From RGIG5952 sp045603485 (GTDB lineage Bacteria; Verrucomicrobiota; Kiritimatiellia; RFP12; JAAYLN01), in NCBI GenBank assembly GCA_045603485.1, contig JAZUMF010000109.1:1-24579 (forward strand): a stretch of DNA of 24,579 nt, in the 5' to 3' direction. How positions within the stretch are numbered: the stretch's first letter is position 1; every line of letters starts with the position of its first letter. The notes under the pieces were generated by a model, which saw nothing but the letters and a program-made list of their open reading frames with translations, was not told the origin of the DNA and did not search any database. This document shows, in pieces, positions 1-8,900 of this stretch. A program made the position numbers and the translations under genes.

Positions 1-537
1 GCAAAACACAAATATGCCTTCAGCCTCGGTAGAAAAACAGGCGCAAGAGGCATAGGCCTATGTAAAAACTGGGATGGCATAAGGCTCTATTCAGCAAGAG
101 ACCTCCAAAAATCCCCAGTTTCATTCCAAGGCTAAGCAAAACTCCCTAACAATCTGCATTACTCGTAACGGAGCCTACCGCCCCGAATGTGGGAGTGTAC
201 CTAAATATCTCACCAAATACCATTTTTGAGGATATTGATGTTGCTAAAGTCGCATAAATGTGCCACTTTTACCAGTATCAAATACCAAATTCCAATATTA
301 TCAGAGTCGGCAAAGATGTATTAGCTTTGCAGTTTAAGAATAATCGATGTTGCTTTATGAAATGAGATTATAGTTCAGGATAATTCTTAGTATGTAGTTA
401 AACTTTGGGCTCAATATAGAAAGCTTGCTGCAAGATGTCAAGTGTAATAGTCTGTCTCTTAATTTCAGTATTTCAAAAGGTGTGTGTTTTTGGTATTATT
501 ATATGTAGCTTTTTTTTAATAGAATGGTTGATTATTC
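1..537. other. AT-rich left flank with no supportable gene
   Basis: Frame 1 is open from the left edge to a TAA at 133-135 (44 residues, including GARGIGLCKNWDGIRL). It could be the tail of a gene that starts outside the window. Frame 2 has stops at 53-55 and 77-79 and is then open to a TGA at 227-229, also with coding-like codons. Neither piece resembles a family I know, so a decayed gene end is only a possibility. From about 230 on, all frames have frequent stops. Small hairpins occur at 246-269 (5 bp, one mismatch, then 4 bp) and at 310-330 (GCAAAG/CTTTGC), neither followed by a T tract. A poor promoter candidate is TTTCAA at 471-476 with TATTAT at 494-499 (17-bp spacer), ahead of the gene at 538. 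No tRNA or other RNA gene was seen. Confidence 0.4.
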
Positions 538-771
538 ATGGAAGAGATTGAGAGAAACCTTGGCGAACAGCCAATAGCTAAAATTCTTGAGGAACGCGGA
601 CTTTCTGCTCACGATTTAGTTGCAGCCTCTGAGGTGCAGATGACGCACAAAATGGTTGCTAGAGCAGTGAAGGGGCGTCGTCTCACTCCGAATACTAAGG
701 AAATTGTTCGAAGGGCCTTGGAGAGGGCAACTGGAGAAGAGTTTCAGTTTGATCAATTGTTTAATTATTAG
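538..771 (+). CDS. Small helix-turn-helix DNA-binding protein (putative regulator)
   Basis: This 77-residue protein is probably a small cytosolic DNA-binding protein. Residues 12-66 read as four or five short helices in a Cro/C1-like arrangement: PIAKILEERGL, then LSAHDLVAASE, a turn, MTHKMVARAVKG, and TKEIVRRALERATG. The middle part has the spacing of a helix-turn-helix, and the second helix plus GRR gives a basic face. An in-frame TGA at 529-531 leaves the ATG at 538 as the first possible start. It has no clear Shine-Dalgarno, only an AT-rich leader. The stop lies 9 bases before the ATG of the lactonase gene, so it is probably co-transcribed with that gene and dapL, and it may be an autoregulator of the operon. 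Its target and ligand are unknown. The HTH call is from pattern only; it could be a non-regulatory nucleoid or antitoxin-like protein. Confidence 0.6.
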   Translation: MEEIERNLGEQPIAKILEERGLSAHDLVAASEVQMTHKMVARAVKGRRLTPNTKEIVRRALERATGEEFQFDQLFNY

Positions 772-780
772 GTTAAGGTT

Positions 781-1839
781 ATGAAGAAGGTTGTTCTGAT
801 CGGTTCGTATACTATGCCTGAATCAACTTGTATTCGCCGTGCAGTTGTTGATACAGAGGCAGGTACTATTGATGAGATAGAGGCGGTTCCGAATGTGGGA
901 AATCCGATTTATTTTGCTGTTAATCGTGATAGGACGCGTCTGTATGTTGCAGAGAATGATCCGGCAGCAATAAATCGCAGTGTCGGTGGCACTTTGGCGG
1001 TTTACTCTTTGGACGATAATCTCTATCCAACAAAACTTGATAGTCGCACATACGATTTCTCGATTCCTTGCCATATATCTCTTAGTAATAACGAGGATAA
1101 GCTAGTTTTCGCTGAGTATTCTGGCGCTCATGCCGGATTTATTTGCCTTAAGAGCGATGGGACTTTTGTGGATGGTCATGGAAGTATTGTCCTTCATGAG
1201 GGGCATGGTCCGAATGAGGCGCGTCAGGAGAAAGCTCATTGCCATTGTGCCGTCTCTTCACCTGATGACAAGTATCTTTATATTTGCGATCTTGGTACGG
1301 ATACTGTCAACTGCTACGATTTAACACAGCAGGTGATGACTTCCATTAAGGATAATGATTTCCATTGCGAGCCAGGTCTTGGCCCTCGTCACATGATTTT
1401 TAATAGAGAGGGTACGCGATGCTATGTGGTTTATGAGCTTGAGAGTAAGGTCCAGTCATTTGCTTATGAAAATGGCAAGCTTAAGCCACTTCAAGCTGCT
1501 GTATCAATGCTGCCTTCGGATTTTACGGGCGAAACAAAAGCTGCGGCAATCCGTATTTCGCCGTGCGGTAAATGGCTTCTTGCATCAAATCGTGGTCATA
1601 ACTCAATAGCGGCATTTAAGATTTTGGCAGACGGCTCTCTTGATTTAGTTCCGACGATTTCACCTCTAACGGGGGCATTTCCTCGAGATTTTAATTTTGT
1701 CGGAGAAACCGATTGCATAATTCTCGGCCACAAAATGTCGGATAATGTCGGGCTCTATCGATTCTGTGATAAGACTGGCGAGTTGGTTAGACTTGGAGGC
1801 ACCTTAGAGATGCCAAAGCCTCTCGCCTTTGCACAATAA
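781..1839 (+). CDS. pgl: 6-phosphogluconolactonase, beta-propeller (YbhE/Pgl, lactonase) family
   Basis: Hydrolyses 6-phosphoglucono-1,5-lactone to 6-phosphogluconate, the second step of the oxidative pentose phosphate pathway, in the cytosol. The 352 residues match the usual length of the seven-bladed propeller family and there is no signal peptide. Landmarks visible in order are RLYVAEND (53-60), NEARQEKAHCHC (145-156) leading into SPDDKYLYICDLGTD (160-174), GPRHMIFN (201-208), DFTGE (247-251) and SNRGHNSIAAF (269-279). These are signature blade strings of the family, including the Arg and His residues near the active-site funnel. The gene starts 9 bases after the HTH gene, with a short TAAGG very close to the ATG. 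It is followed after 31 bases by dapL. Some family members have other lactone or muconate substrates, so the exact substrate is inferred from the family; the fold assignment is secure. Confidence 0.88.
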   Translation: MKKVVLIGSYTMPESTCIRRAVVDTEAGTIDEIEAVPNVGNPIYFAVNRDRTRLYVAENDPAAINRSVGGTLAVYSLDDNLYPTKLDSRTYDFSIPCHISLSNNEDKLVFAEYSGAHAGFICLKSDGTFVDGHGSIVLHEGHGPNEARQEKAHCHCAVSSPDDKYLYICDLGTDTVNCYDLTQQVMTSIKDNDFHCEPGLGPRHMIFNREGTRCYVVYELESKVQSFAYENGKLKPLQAAVSMLPSDFTGETKAAAIRISPCGKWLLASNRGHNSIAAFKILADGSLDLVPTISPLTGAFPRDFNFVGETDCIILGHKMSDNVGLYRFCDKTGELVRLGGTLEMPKPLAFAQ

Positions 1840-1870
1840 CATAAACCTAGTAAGGACAAGGGTGTAACCA

Positions 1871-3091
1871 ATGATTCATGTTAACGAAAATTATTCAAAG
1901 CTTCAGTCGTCATATCTTTTTTCAGAGATAGCAAAGAGAGTTAAGGCTTATGATGCAACTAAGCCTCCTCGTAATATAATTCGCCTGGGTATAGGCGATG
2001 TGACTGAACCATTGCCTAAGGTCTGTATCGAGGCAATGATGAAGGCTGTTCAAGAGATGGGTGAGCGTGCTTCATTTCGCGGATATGGTCCTGAGCAGGG
2101 ATATGATTTTTTACGCGAGGCCATAGCTCAAAATGATTTTAAGGCTCGCGGTGCGGATATTGAGGCAGACGAGATTTTTGTCAGTGACGGCGCAAAGTGC
2201 GACACTGCAAATATTCAGGAGTTGTTTGGTAATGACCTTACAATTGCAGTTCCAGATCCTGTATATCCGGTATATGTTGACACAAATGTGATGGCGGGTC
2301 GTACAGGTGCATCGGTTGATGGTCGTTATGACGGACTTGTTTATCTTGATTCTACACCAGAAAACGGATTTGTTCCTGCGCCTCCTACATCAGGCACTCC
2401 TTTGGATCTGATTTATCTTTGTTTCCCAAACAATCCAACGGGTGCAACAGCAACTAAAGCCCAGCTTGCCGCATGGGTGGAATATGCCAAAGCCAATAAA
2501 GCTCTGATTCTCTTTGATGCAGCATATGAGGCCTTTATCCGTGATCCAGAGATTCCTCATTCAATTTATGAGATTCCAGGTGCTCGCGAGGTTGCAATAG
2601 AGTTTAGAAGTTTCTCGAAGACGGCTGGCTTTACCGGAACTCGATGTGCTTACACTGTTGTGCCTAAAACCTGCGTAGCTTATACGAAGTGCGGCGATGC
2701 CGTTCCTCTTCATCCTATGTGGAACAGACGCCACACCACAAAGTTCAATGGCGTGTCATATCCTGTTCAGCGAGCGGCCGAGGCGGTTTATACTGCAGAC
2801 GGCAAGGCTCAAACGAAGGCTTTAATAGATCAATATCTTGAGAATGCCAAGGTTATCCGCAAGACGATGACGGCTCTTGGTAATGAGTGCACAGGCGGAG
2901 AGAACAGTCCTTATGTTTGGGTTCGCATAGGTGGCTCATCATGGGATTATTTCGATCACCTTCTTAAGAACTATCAGATTGTCACAACTCCCGGTGCAGG
3001 CTTTGGCCGTTGCGGTGAGGGCTTTATCCGCATCAGTGCATTTAATGCGCCGGAAATTGTCGTGGAAGCAATGAGTCGTATTGCAGACTAG
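1871..3091 (+). CDS. dapL: LL-diaminopimelate aminotransferase (DapL)
   Basis: PLP-dependent enzyme that converts tetrahydrodipicolinate plus glutamate directly to LL-diaminopimelate. It bypasses the succinylase/acetylase steps and supplies meso-DAP and lysine. The 406 residues match the usual length of about 410 for DapL. Visible motifs are LGIGDVTEPLP (39-49), FRGYGPEQGYDFLREAI (69-85), FVSDGAKCD (103-111), PDPVYPVYVDTN (128-139), FPNNPTGAT (185-193), LFDAAYEAF (214-222), the PLP lysine K250 in FRSFSKTAGFTGTRC, and the carboxylate-binding Arg387 in GEGFIRISAFN. All expected catalytic residues are present. The ATG is preceded by CAAGGG about 8 bases upstream. The gene ends the small operon that begins with the HTH gene. 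DapL is frequent in Chlamydiae, Verrucomicrobia and Lentisphaerae, which supports the taxonomic reading of the window. Confidence 0.95.
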   Translation: MIHVNENYSKLQSSYLFSEIAKRVKAYDATKPPRNIIRLGIGDVTEPLPKVCIEAMMKAVQEMGERASFRGYGPEQGYDFLREAIAQNDFKARGADIEADEIFVSDGAKCDTANIQELFGNDLTIAVPDPVYPVYVDTNVMAGRTGASVDGRYDGLVYLDSTPENGFVPAPPTSGTPLDLIYLCFPNNPTGATATKAQLAAWVEYAKANKALILFDAAYEAFIRDPEIPHSIYEIPGAREVAIEFRSFSKTAGFTGTRCAYTVVPKTCVAYTKCGDAVPLHPMWNRRHTTKFNGVSYPVQRAAEAVYTADGKAQTKALIDQYLENAKVIRKTMTALGNECTGGENSPYVWVRIGGSSWDYFDHLLKNYQIVTTPGAGFGRCGEGFIRISAFNAPEIVVEAMSRIAD

Positions 3092-3157
3092 TTTTTTATT
3101 ATTTTGATTAGACTTGACAATATGTGCAGAATATGAGAAACTTCATATTGACTTGTT

Positions 3158-3182
3158 ATACTATACTCGTACTGTATAGTAT
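3158..3182. promoter_or_regulatory. 9+9 bp palindrome in an AT-rich promoter-like gap
   Basis: ATACTATAC at 3158-3166 is the exact reverse complement of GTATAGTAT at 3174-3182, with a 7-base spacer. The palindrome lies 30 bases before the start of the NHL-propeller gene, in the 120-base gap after dapL. TATACT (3157-3162) and TATAGT (3175-3180) inside it resemble -10 boxes. The only decent -35 hexamers, TTGACA at 3114-3119 and TTGACT at 3148-3153, are not at 16-18 bp from them. CTTGTT at 3152-3157 is 17 bp from TATAGT but is a weak match. I read this as an operator-like site or a dyad over the promoter of the secreted-protein cluster. A hairpin this AT-rich would be a poor terminator. Confidence 0.4.
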
Positions 3183-3211
3183 TCACAAGTGATAAAGTTT
3201 TTCTAGACACA

Positions 3212-5149
3212 ATGAATAAGTTTTTCGGTGAAAAATTGAGGTTCGGTAACCTAAGGCGCATGGCTTTAGCATGCGCCGTGGCCTTGTTTTCTCTATCGCT
3301 TTTGGGCAAAACTGAGTTTTCAATAGGTCTTAATGATTACTTTGAAACAGTTTCTGCTCCTGCTGCTTCCGGTGCCGACGGTAATCCTGCCCGTGTTGTC
3401 GTAACCGACAACCTCATTTTTGTTCTTGAGCAGTATACTCATCGTATCGCTGTATATGACAGGACTAATCCCGGTGTCCTCATTCACTATTACGGTGCGG
3501 TAAAAATGAGGACTGGCGAAGGTGTTGTTTATACAAATTCAACAGCCACCTTTAGCTCTGGAGATGGTGGCTTCAATAAGCCGTTTGGTCTTGCCCTTTC
3601 TCCAATTGAGTCAAAGTTGGCTGTTGCGGATGAAGGCAATAATCGCGTACAGCTTTTCTCGTTTGATTCTGCAACAGGCTCTATAACATTTGAAAAGTCG
3701 GCAACGGGCTTTTCAAAGCCCAAGGCGATTTCTTTCTCCGACGATGGAACAAAGATTTTTGTTGCCGATTCGGGAGCGTCGCGTATTGTTTCGCTTTCAA
3801 GCACCACATTGGCGGAGGAGGCTTCGCTTGCACTTACTGACGGCGAGATGGTTAAGGGGTTATGCTATGACAATGACGGTGAGGATGGTGTCTGGATAGC
3901 CGACTCTCAAAACAATCAAGTCGCATATTACCACCTTTCATCTTCAGCGCCCGTTGTTACATACCGTGGAGAGTTGGAAGATCCGCGTGATGTCCAGATA
4001 ATCAACTTTGGCGGCTATAAATATTTAAGTGTTGTCGATTCCCAAAATTCATGCGTCCGTCTTCTTAAAATTAAATCTCTTGGCGGTAAAAATTCCGCAT
4101 TGGCGTCAATAGTTGATATAGGTTCTCCGGCAGATTCCTCACTTGAGCCGTATGAGCAACTTTGGTATCCAAATGGAGTTTTTCCGGTTCCCGGCACCTC
4201 CACCGTTTATGTTGCGGACTACGGTCACAATATGGTCAAGTGGTATGACCTGTCTATTGACCCTGCCGATGCTGCGCCGGCATTTGTTTCTGCCACGGCA
4301 GTTCCATCTGAGGTAACATTTGGAGAATCCGTTGCGATTACGGCAACTTTTGACGAAGACCTTGGAGGTGCCGCAAATGTCGAGTTGTTTGACACCACGG
4401 CTCAACCATTTACAAATCTTGCCATGTCAATTGCATACAACACGGCAACGGTTACATACGATGTCTCAACAACTGTAACAGGTGTTATCGACAGCGTCTT
4501 TACATTTACAGGTGGATTGCCTCAAAAAGAGGTTGATGGCCTCTTTGAAATTGTTCCTCCTGCAAAGCTTGTTTCTGCCACCGCCTCCCAAACGGAGGTT
4601 GTTATCGGTTCTTCCGTGACGATAACGGCAATCTTTGATAGAGAATTAAAGGGCGACGCAACGATAGATTTCGTCTGTTCATCGACAAATCTTCCCGGCG
4701 GTGAAATGACCGTTTCAGGCAATAGCGCAACATATGTCTTTACTGCCGCAGATACAAATCTTCTCGGAGCTGTCGATGCGAAGATTACTTACACCAATGG
4801 CGGAGATTCACCGACGCTCTTTGCGGGTCTCTTCTCTATAGTAGACAAGCCCGTAGAAGAGTATGTTGAGACAGGTTGGGCCATTTCCGCAATTAAGGTA
4901 GGCTCTTCCTCGGTAACTTTAGAGTGGGCTATGCCGACAGCGGCAATGCCATCTGACGGGGCGGCGTTGCAATTTCAGGTAGAGCATAGAGCAAGTTTAA
5001 CAACGGGCGATTGGTCCCCGATTGGTAGTCCTGTTGAGCTTGCTCAAAATGCTGCCGGCGGTAGTACCACATTTGATTTGACGGCTCAGCCGATATCAAA
5101 CGGAGCAATGGGATTTTTCCGCCTTATTTGGAAAAATAAGGTAAAATGA
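3212..5149 (+). CDS. Secreted NHL-type beta-propeller protein with two Ig-like repeats
   Basis: A 645-residue exported protein of unknown substrate. The N-terminus has a basic stretch (KLRFGNLRR) and a hydrophobic core (MALACAVALFSLSLLG), giving a signal peptide that ends near residue 32. Residues about 45-350 form NHL-like propeller blades; the recurring strings are PFGLALSP, KLAVADEGNNRVQLFSF, PKAISFSDDGTKIFVADSG, GVWIADSQNNQVAYY and VYVADYGHNMVKWYD. Residues 350-448 and 449-545 are two Ig-like domains in tandem, clearly copies of each other (SATAVPSEVTFGESVAITATF against SATASQTEVVIGSSVTITAIF). Residues 552-645 form a C-terminal module ending GFFRLIWK, similar to the end of the giant protein downstream. 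An alternative start at Met17 has a better SD (TAAGG) but would lose the basic n-region, so I keep the first ATG. The gene probably leads a transcription unit with the next two. Confidence 0.75.
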   Translation: MNKFFGEKLRFGNLRRMALACAVALFSLSLLGKTEFSIGLNDYFETVSAPAASGADGNPARVVVTDNLIFVLEQYTHRIAVYDRTNPGVLIHYYGAVKMRTGEGVVYTNSTATFSSGDGGFNKPFGLALSPIESKLAVADEGNNRVQLFSFDSATGSITFEKSATGFSKPKAISFSDDGTKIFVADSGASRIVSLSSTTLAEEASLALTDGEMVKGLCYDNDGEDGVWIADSQNNQVAYYHLSSSAPVVTYRGELEDPRDVQIINFGGYKYLSVVDSQNSCVRLLKIKSLGGKNSALASIVDIGSPADSSLEPYEQLWYPNGVFPVPGTSTVYVADYGHNMVKWYDLSIDPADAAPAFVSATAVPSEVTFGESVAITATFDEDLGGAANVELFDTTAQPFTNLAMSIAYNTATVTYDVSTTVTGVIDSVFTFTGGLPQKEVDGLFEIVPPAKLVSATASQTEVVIGSSVTITAIFDRELKGDATIDFVCSSTNLPGGEMTVSGNSATYVFTAADTNLLGAVDAKITYTNGGDSPTLFAGLFSIVDKPVEEYVETGWAISAIKVGSSSVTLEWAMPTAAMPSDGAALQFQVEHRASLTTGDWSPIGSPVELAQNAAGGSTTFDLTAQPISNGAMGFFRLIWKNKVK

Positions 5150-5172
5150 TTTGAAGAGGAATTGAATAGATT

Positions 5173-5931
5173 ATGGGATGCTGTTGCGGATGTAATAAAG
5201 ACAACAAGAACAGGAAGGGGGCGCTTTTTGCGTACCTCGGAGTTTTCGTTTTAATAGCTATTGTCGTTGTTATCGGCTCATGCAAGAAGGGCGGCAAGGC
5301 TACCGATAAGGAGGTTGAGGCTCCAAAGTCAGCAGCTGAACGCACACAGTTGAAGCTTGAAGAGCGTATGAGCGATTTTGATTACACCAATACTCTTCAT
5401 AAGATGTATCTGCGTCAGACAGAGCTTGCAAATGAGCGTGCTGTCGCTGTCCGTGCCTTCAATTCATGGTACAACGGGTGGGTTAGCACAAATGCTGCCG
5501 CAAAGGCATTGTTCATAAAGATTGCACAGGCTGCCAAAGACCCAGCATCAAGCACAAATGGAGTCCTTTTGAAACTTCGTGCTGAAATGGATTCTTTAGT
5601 CGCTAAAGATGCTGTAGGTACAACACTTAAAGCCAAGATTGCAGATGCTGACGGTGCAATAGCCCAGCATCAAGGCGAGGTTCAGGCATTTATTGGCAAT
5701 AAACTGCACAAGCAGGCTCAAGAAGCAAAAAATCCTGATTTTGCTCGTAAGCGCGAAGAGGCGATTAAAAAGGCAATGGCAGCTCAGGCTGCAAAGAATG
5801 GTGGCAAAATGCCAAAAAAACCTCAGGTTCGCAAAGAAGGTTGGTGGACAAATTCGGCTCCATATAAGGCAGCCGCTGCACAGGCAGCAACGAATAATTC
5901 ACCAAAGGTAGAGACTAAAGGAGCCAAGTAA
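5173..5931 (+). CDS. Cysteine-rich N-terminus, single membrane segment or lipoprotein, helical charged body
   Basis: A 252-residue protein of no family I recognise. It starts MGCCCGC (Cys 3, 4, 5, 7), then a K/N/R-rich stretch, a hydrophobic segment at 17-36 and Cys37 in VVIGSCKK. IGSC fits a lipobox, so it may be lipidated at Cys37 after a 36-residue signal; otherwise it is a membrane anchor with the Cys cluster in the cytoplasm. Residues about 50-210 are rich in K, E, A and Q with few prolines and look helical or coiled-coil. The tail (215-252) is basic and alanine-rich. GAAGAGGA at 5153-5160 is the likely SD, 12 bases from the ATG. It lies 23 bases after the NHL-propeller gene and 49 bases before the giant gene, so a role in the envelope alongside them is plausible. 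The function is unknown. Confidence 0.65.
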   Translation: MGCCCGCNKDNKNRKGALFAYLGVFVLIAIVVVIGSCKKGGKATDKEVEAPKSAAERTQLKLEERMSDFDYTNTLHKMYLRQTELANERAVAVRAFNSWYNGWVSTNAAAKALFIKIAQAAKDPASSTNGVLLKLRAEMDSLVAKDAVGTTLKAKIADADGAIAQHQGEVQAFIGNKLHKQAQEAKNPDFARKREEAIKKAMAAQAAKNGGKMPKKPQVRKEGWWTNSAPYKAAAAQAATNNSPKVETKGAK

Positions 5932-5937
5932 CATTTT

Positions 5938-5953
5938 AATGACAATCGTCATT
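5938..5953 (+). promoter_or_regulatory. Small hairpin upstream of the giant gene
   Basis: AATGAC and GTCATT form a perfect 6-bp stem around a 4-base loop, 27 bases ahead of the giant gene's start and just after the preceding stop codon. There is no T tract, so it is not an intrinsic terminator. It could affect mRNA stability or translation between the two genes. It may also be chance, given its size. Confidence 0.3.
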
Positions 5954-5965
5954 CAAAAGAATTTG

Positions 5966-5971
5966 CAGGAG
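5966..5971 (+). promoter_or_regulatory. Strong Shine-Dalgarno of the giant gene
   Basis: CAGGAG lies 9 bases before the ATG at 5981. It is one of the best ribosome-binding sites in the window and fixes the start of the 5346-residue protein, whose first residues then form a proper signal peptide. Confidence 0.75.
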
Positions 5972-5980
5972 TGATAAGTA

Positions 5981-8900
5981 ATGAATAGCTACACAAACAC
6001 AATTAAAAACGGCATTCGCCGCATTCTTTCTGGCATTACACTCGCATCAGCCTTTATGTTGACTGCGTGGACTGCTCAGGCGCAGGTTACTGTTACCGAG
6101 GTAGCAGTTGACGGCGGTGAAGAACAGAACTTTAACAGCGGAACTATTCGAATTAGGGTATACCTCGATTCTGAAATTACAGCAGATACTCAGGGTTCTC
6201 CATATATCCTTCTCAGCAACATCAAGAACTTTGCCGGTGGGGCAACTGAGTTTAGGGCTGTTTATGCCGGAGATGGCCGTGCTCAAGGTGATGCTGACTG
6301 CCTATTCTTCCAGTATGCTATTCAGGCAGGTGACTACTCTACCGGTATTGAGCTTAGCGGCACAATCGTTATGCCAAGCGGTGCATCAATCACAACAGAA
6401 AATGGTACTGTAACTAGTGGCATCGCTCTTCCAGTCGGTGAAGAGGATTCGGGTTCTCTTACAGACAATGGCTATAAAATTAAGATCAATACCTTCTACT
6501 TTGAAGGCTTTGTTTCCACCATCACAGTTCCTGAATCTCGTTGCAAAGTTGGCAAATCATTCTCATATACAATCTATGGCGGAGGTAATCTCTCCGGTAA
6601 TGTGGCCTTCCTCGTTTCTGCAATTTGCGATGAAGACGCAGAGGTTCAGGTTTCTGACCAGACAGGCTCCCAAAAGACTCTCTCTACTGATAGCGGTGAT
6701 GTCTTTAACGCCACGATGAGCGAATCGGGAACAATGACAATCACCGTCACACCGCAAAGTGAGGCAAGTGATGTCACAATCCGCATCCGTCCCGCGTCTG
6801 CATCCGGTGACTCATCTGCCGACCTGACTTTAGTGATGGAGGAGGTCACGGTAAATTCACCGACCATTACTCGCATCTTTGCATTGTCGGGTGACGCAAC
6901 ATACGCGAATGTCGGTGACACGATTACTGTCGGTGTCGAATTTTCGGAGCGTATTACCGGCATATCCGGTACGCCGATTCTCTATCTCAATGTTCAGAAC
7001 CAAAACAACAATCAGGTTTATGCCGCCAATAACACCTTTGCAAATTATGCAAAGAGCGATGAAGCCAACTATCCTCATTCAGGCAAGATTATGTATTTCA
7101 CCTATACCGTCAAGGCTGGTGATTACATTGCCGATCTTGATGCGACCCGTCTGGCCCTCAATGGTGCGACAATCACCTGCTCAAGCGGGCGTGCCGATGG
7201 TACAACGCTTGCATCACTTCCAAAGGGGGCCGCTACTGGCTCTCTCGCATCCGAAAACAATGTCGCGATTCGTACGGTCGTCTTTGCAGATACACAGCTT
7301 CCATCCCGTACAGAGACAATCGTAGAGGATGTCGCTCAAAGCTTTATTATAACACGCGGTGCCGCTGTTAATGCAGATCAGACCTTCTCCGTCACTGCAA
7401 CTCCCGCAAATGGTGACAAGGTTTCATTCAACAGTTCATTTACAATTCCTGCTGGCTCGGCAAGTGCAGAGTTTGTTGTTACGGCAATTGAGGCTACAGA
7501 AGGTACAACCCAAAAGATTAACCTTCACCCGGTAGGATACACCGTCGGTGATACAGGGGGCGATATCACTCTGGAGTTTACAATTACACCAAGCCCCAAC
7601 CGCCCGGCGGTCAAGCTTTCAGGTGTTGGAACCTTGAACGAAGGCGACGCTCCTCAATATATCAATGTCGCGCTCTCCAAAGCTCCCAAAGAGAATATCA
7701 CGGTAACCATAACATCTTCAAATCCAAACAGCTTACCTATCGTTGATTGCGATCTCTCCGTCGGTACAATGCAGGGTAATACAGCAGTCATGACCTTCCC
7801 TGCTGGTCTCGTAGGACCCTATACCATCACGGTCGATCCTCGCGATGGTTTAGACGCTGCCAACAACTCGATCACACTCCATGCAGTTGCCGACAAGACA
7901 TACGCTGAATACAATCATATCGTCCGCGTTCTCAATGTCGATCCGACCTTCAGTGAAACAATGGTGGGAGAAGAAGGTTGGGTTCTTACCCCGCGTTCCG
8001 CCCGTTCACCTGGAACAATTTCTTGGAGTGCTAAGGATGTTTCTACCGTTGACTTGACGAATCCTCTTAAGGCTGAGGTTGACTTTGGTGACGGTACTCC
8101 TCCCGTAACTGTAAATTGCACAGTTGGTGGTTCCGGCTCAGTAATGCACACCTATATGCAGGCCAACCTTGCAGGGTATAGTGTTCGCGTGACCGTCACT
8201 GATAAGGATGGCGGTATGGCGACAATAGAAGGAAATGTTGTCGTCACGGCTCCTACGACCGCACTTATACAAGAGCATAAGCGTGGTGGTAATAGATATA
8301 ACGGTCTTGAAGGCTTAGGTGCCGGTAGCATTATTGACGATCAGGGAACCGAGCGAGAAGCTCTCCACGGCGACTACGACTGGCGTATGTATTACAATGC
8401 CGGTTGCGGTGCTGTTATTTTCCTTGCAAAGCCTGCTCAATTCGAAGAAAAAGGGCTTACCTATGACAGCTTTGTCCACAAGTGGATTGGTGAAAACTTT
8501 GTTTCTGAAAATGTTCTTGACCCAACACTTCACTTGGGCTCCGCAATGGTCAATGTCGATGAGGATACTACAGCCTTTACGGTGGGAGCGGTATTCTCTC
8601 GTGAGCATTATCCCGAAGATAACTATGCTGATATCGACTTTGACGAGCTCCCGGACGATTGGGAAGCTGCAATCGCATGGGGTAATGATTCCGAGACCTA
8701 CCCATTTGAAGCAGATGCATACCCCTATGGCCGCATGAGCAATGTTGATAATGACTACCTCCCGGCTCTCGTTGCCGGAATTGATGTTGAAACGGGCGAT
8801 TTCCAATATCGCGACAAGGATGGTAATCTTACGACAGATATTACACTCTCTGCCTCTTTCAATTTCCTGCCAAACGGAATTACCTTCGGCAATGTCTATG

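Noticed and set aside
66..121. Imperfect inverted repeat AAACTGGGAT / ATCCCCAGTTT
   Set aside because: Long loop, one unpaired base, no T tract or flanking signal; probably chance.
1..229. Coding-like stretches in frames 1 and 2, possibly a frameshifted gene tail
   Set aside because: Both are short, both are broken by stops, and neither resembles a known family. Too little lies inside the window to call a pseudogene.
3114..3119. Perfect TTGACA as a -35 box
   Set aside because: No -10-like hexamer lies 16-18 bp downstream.
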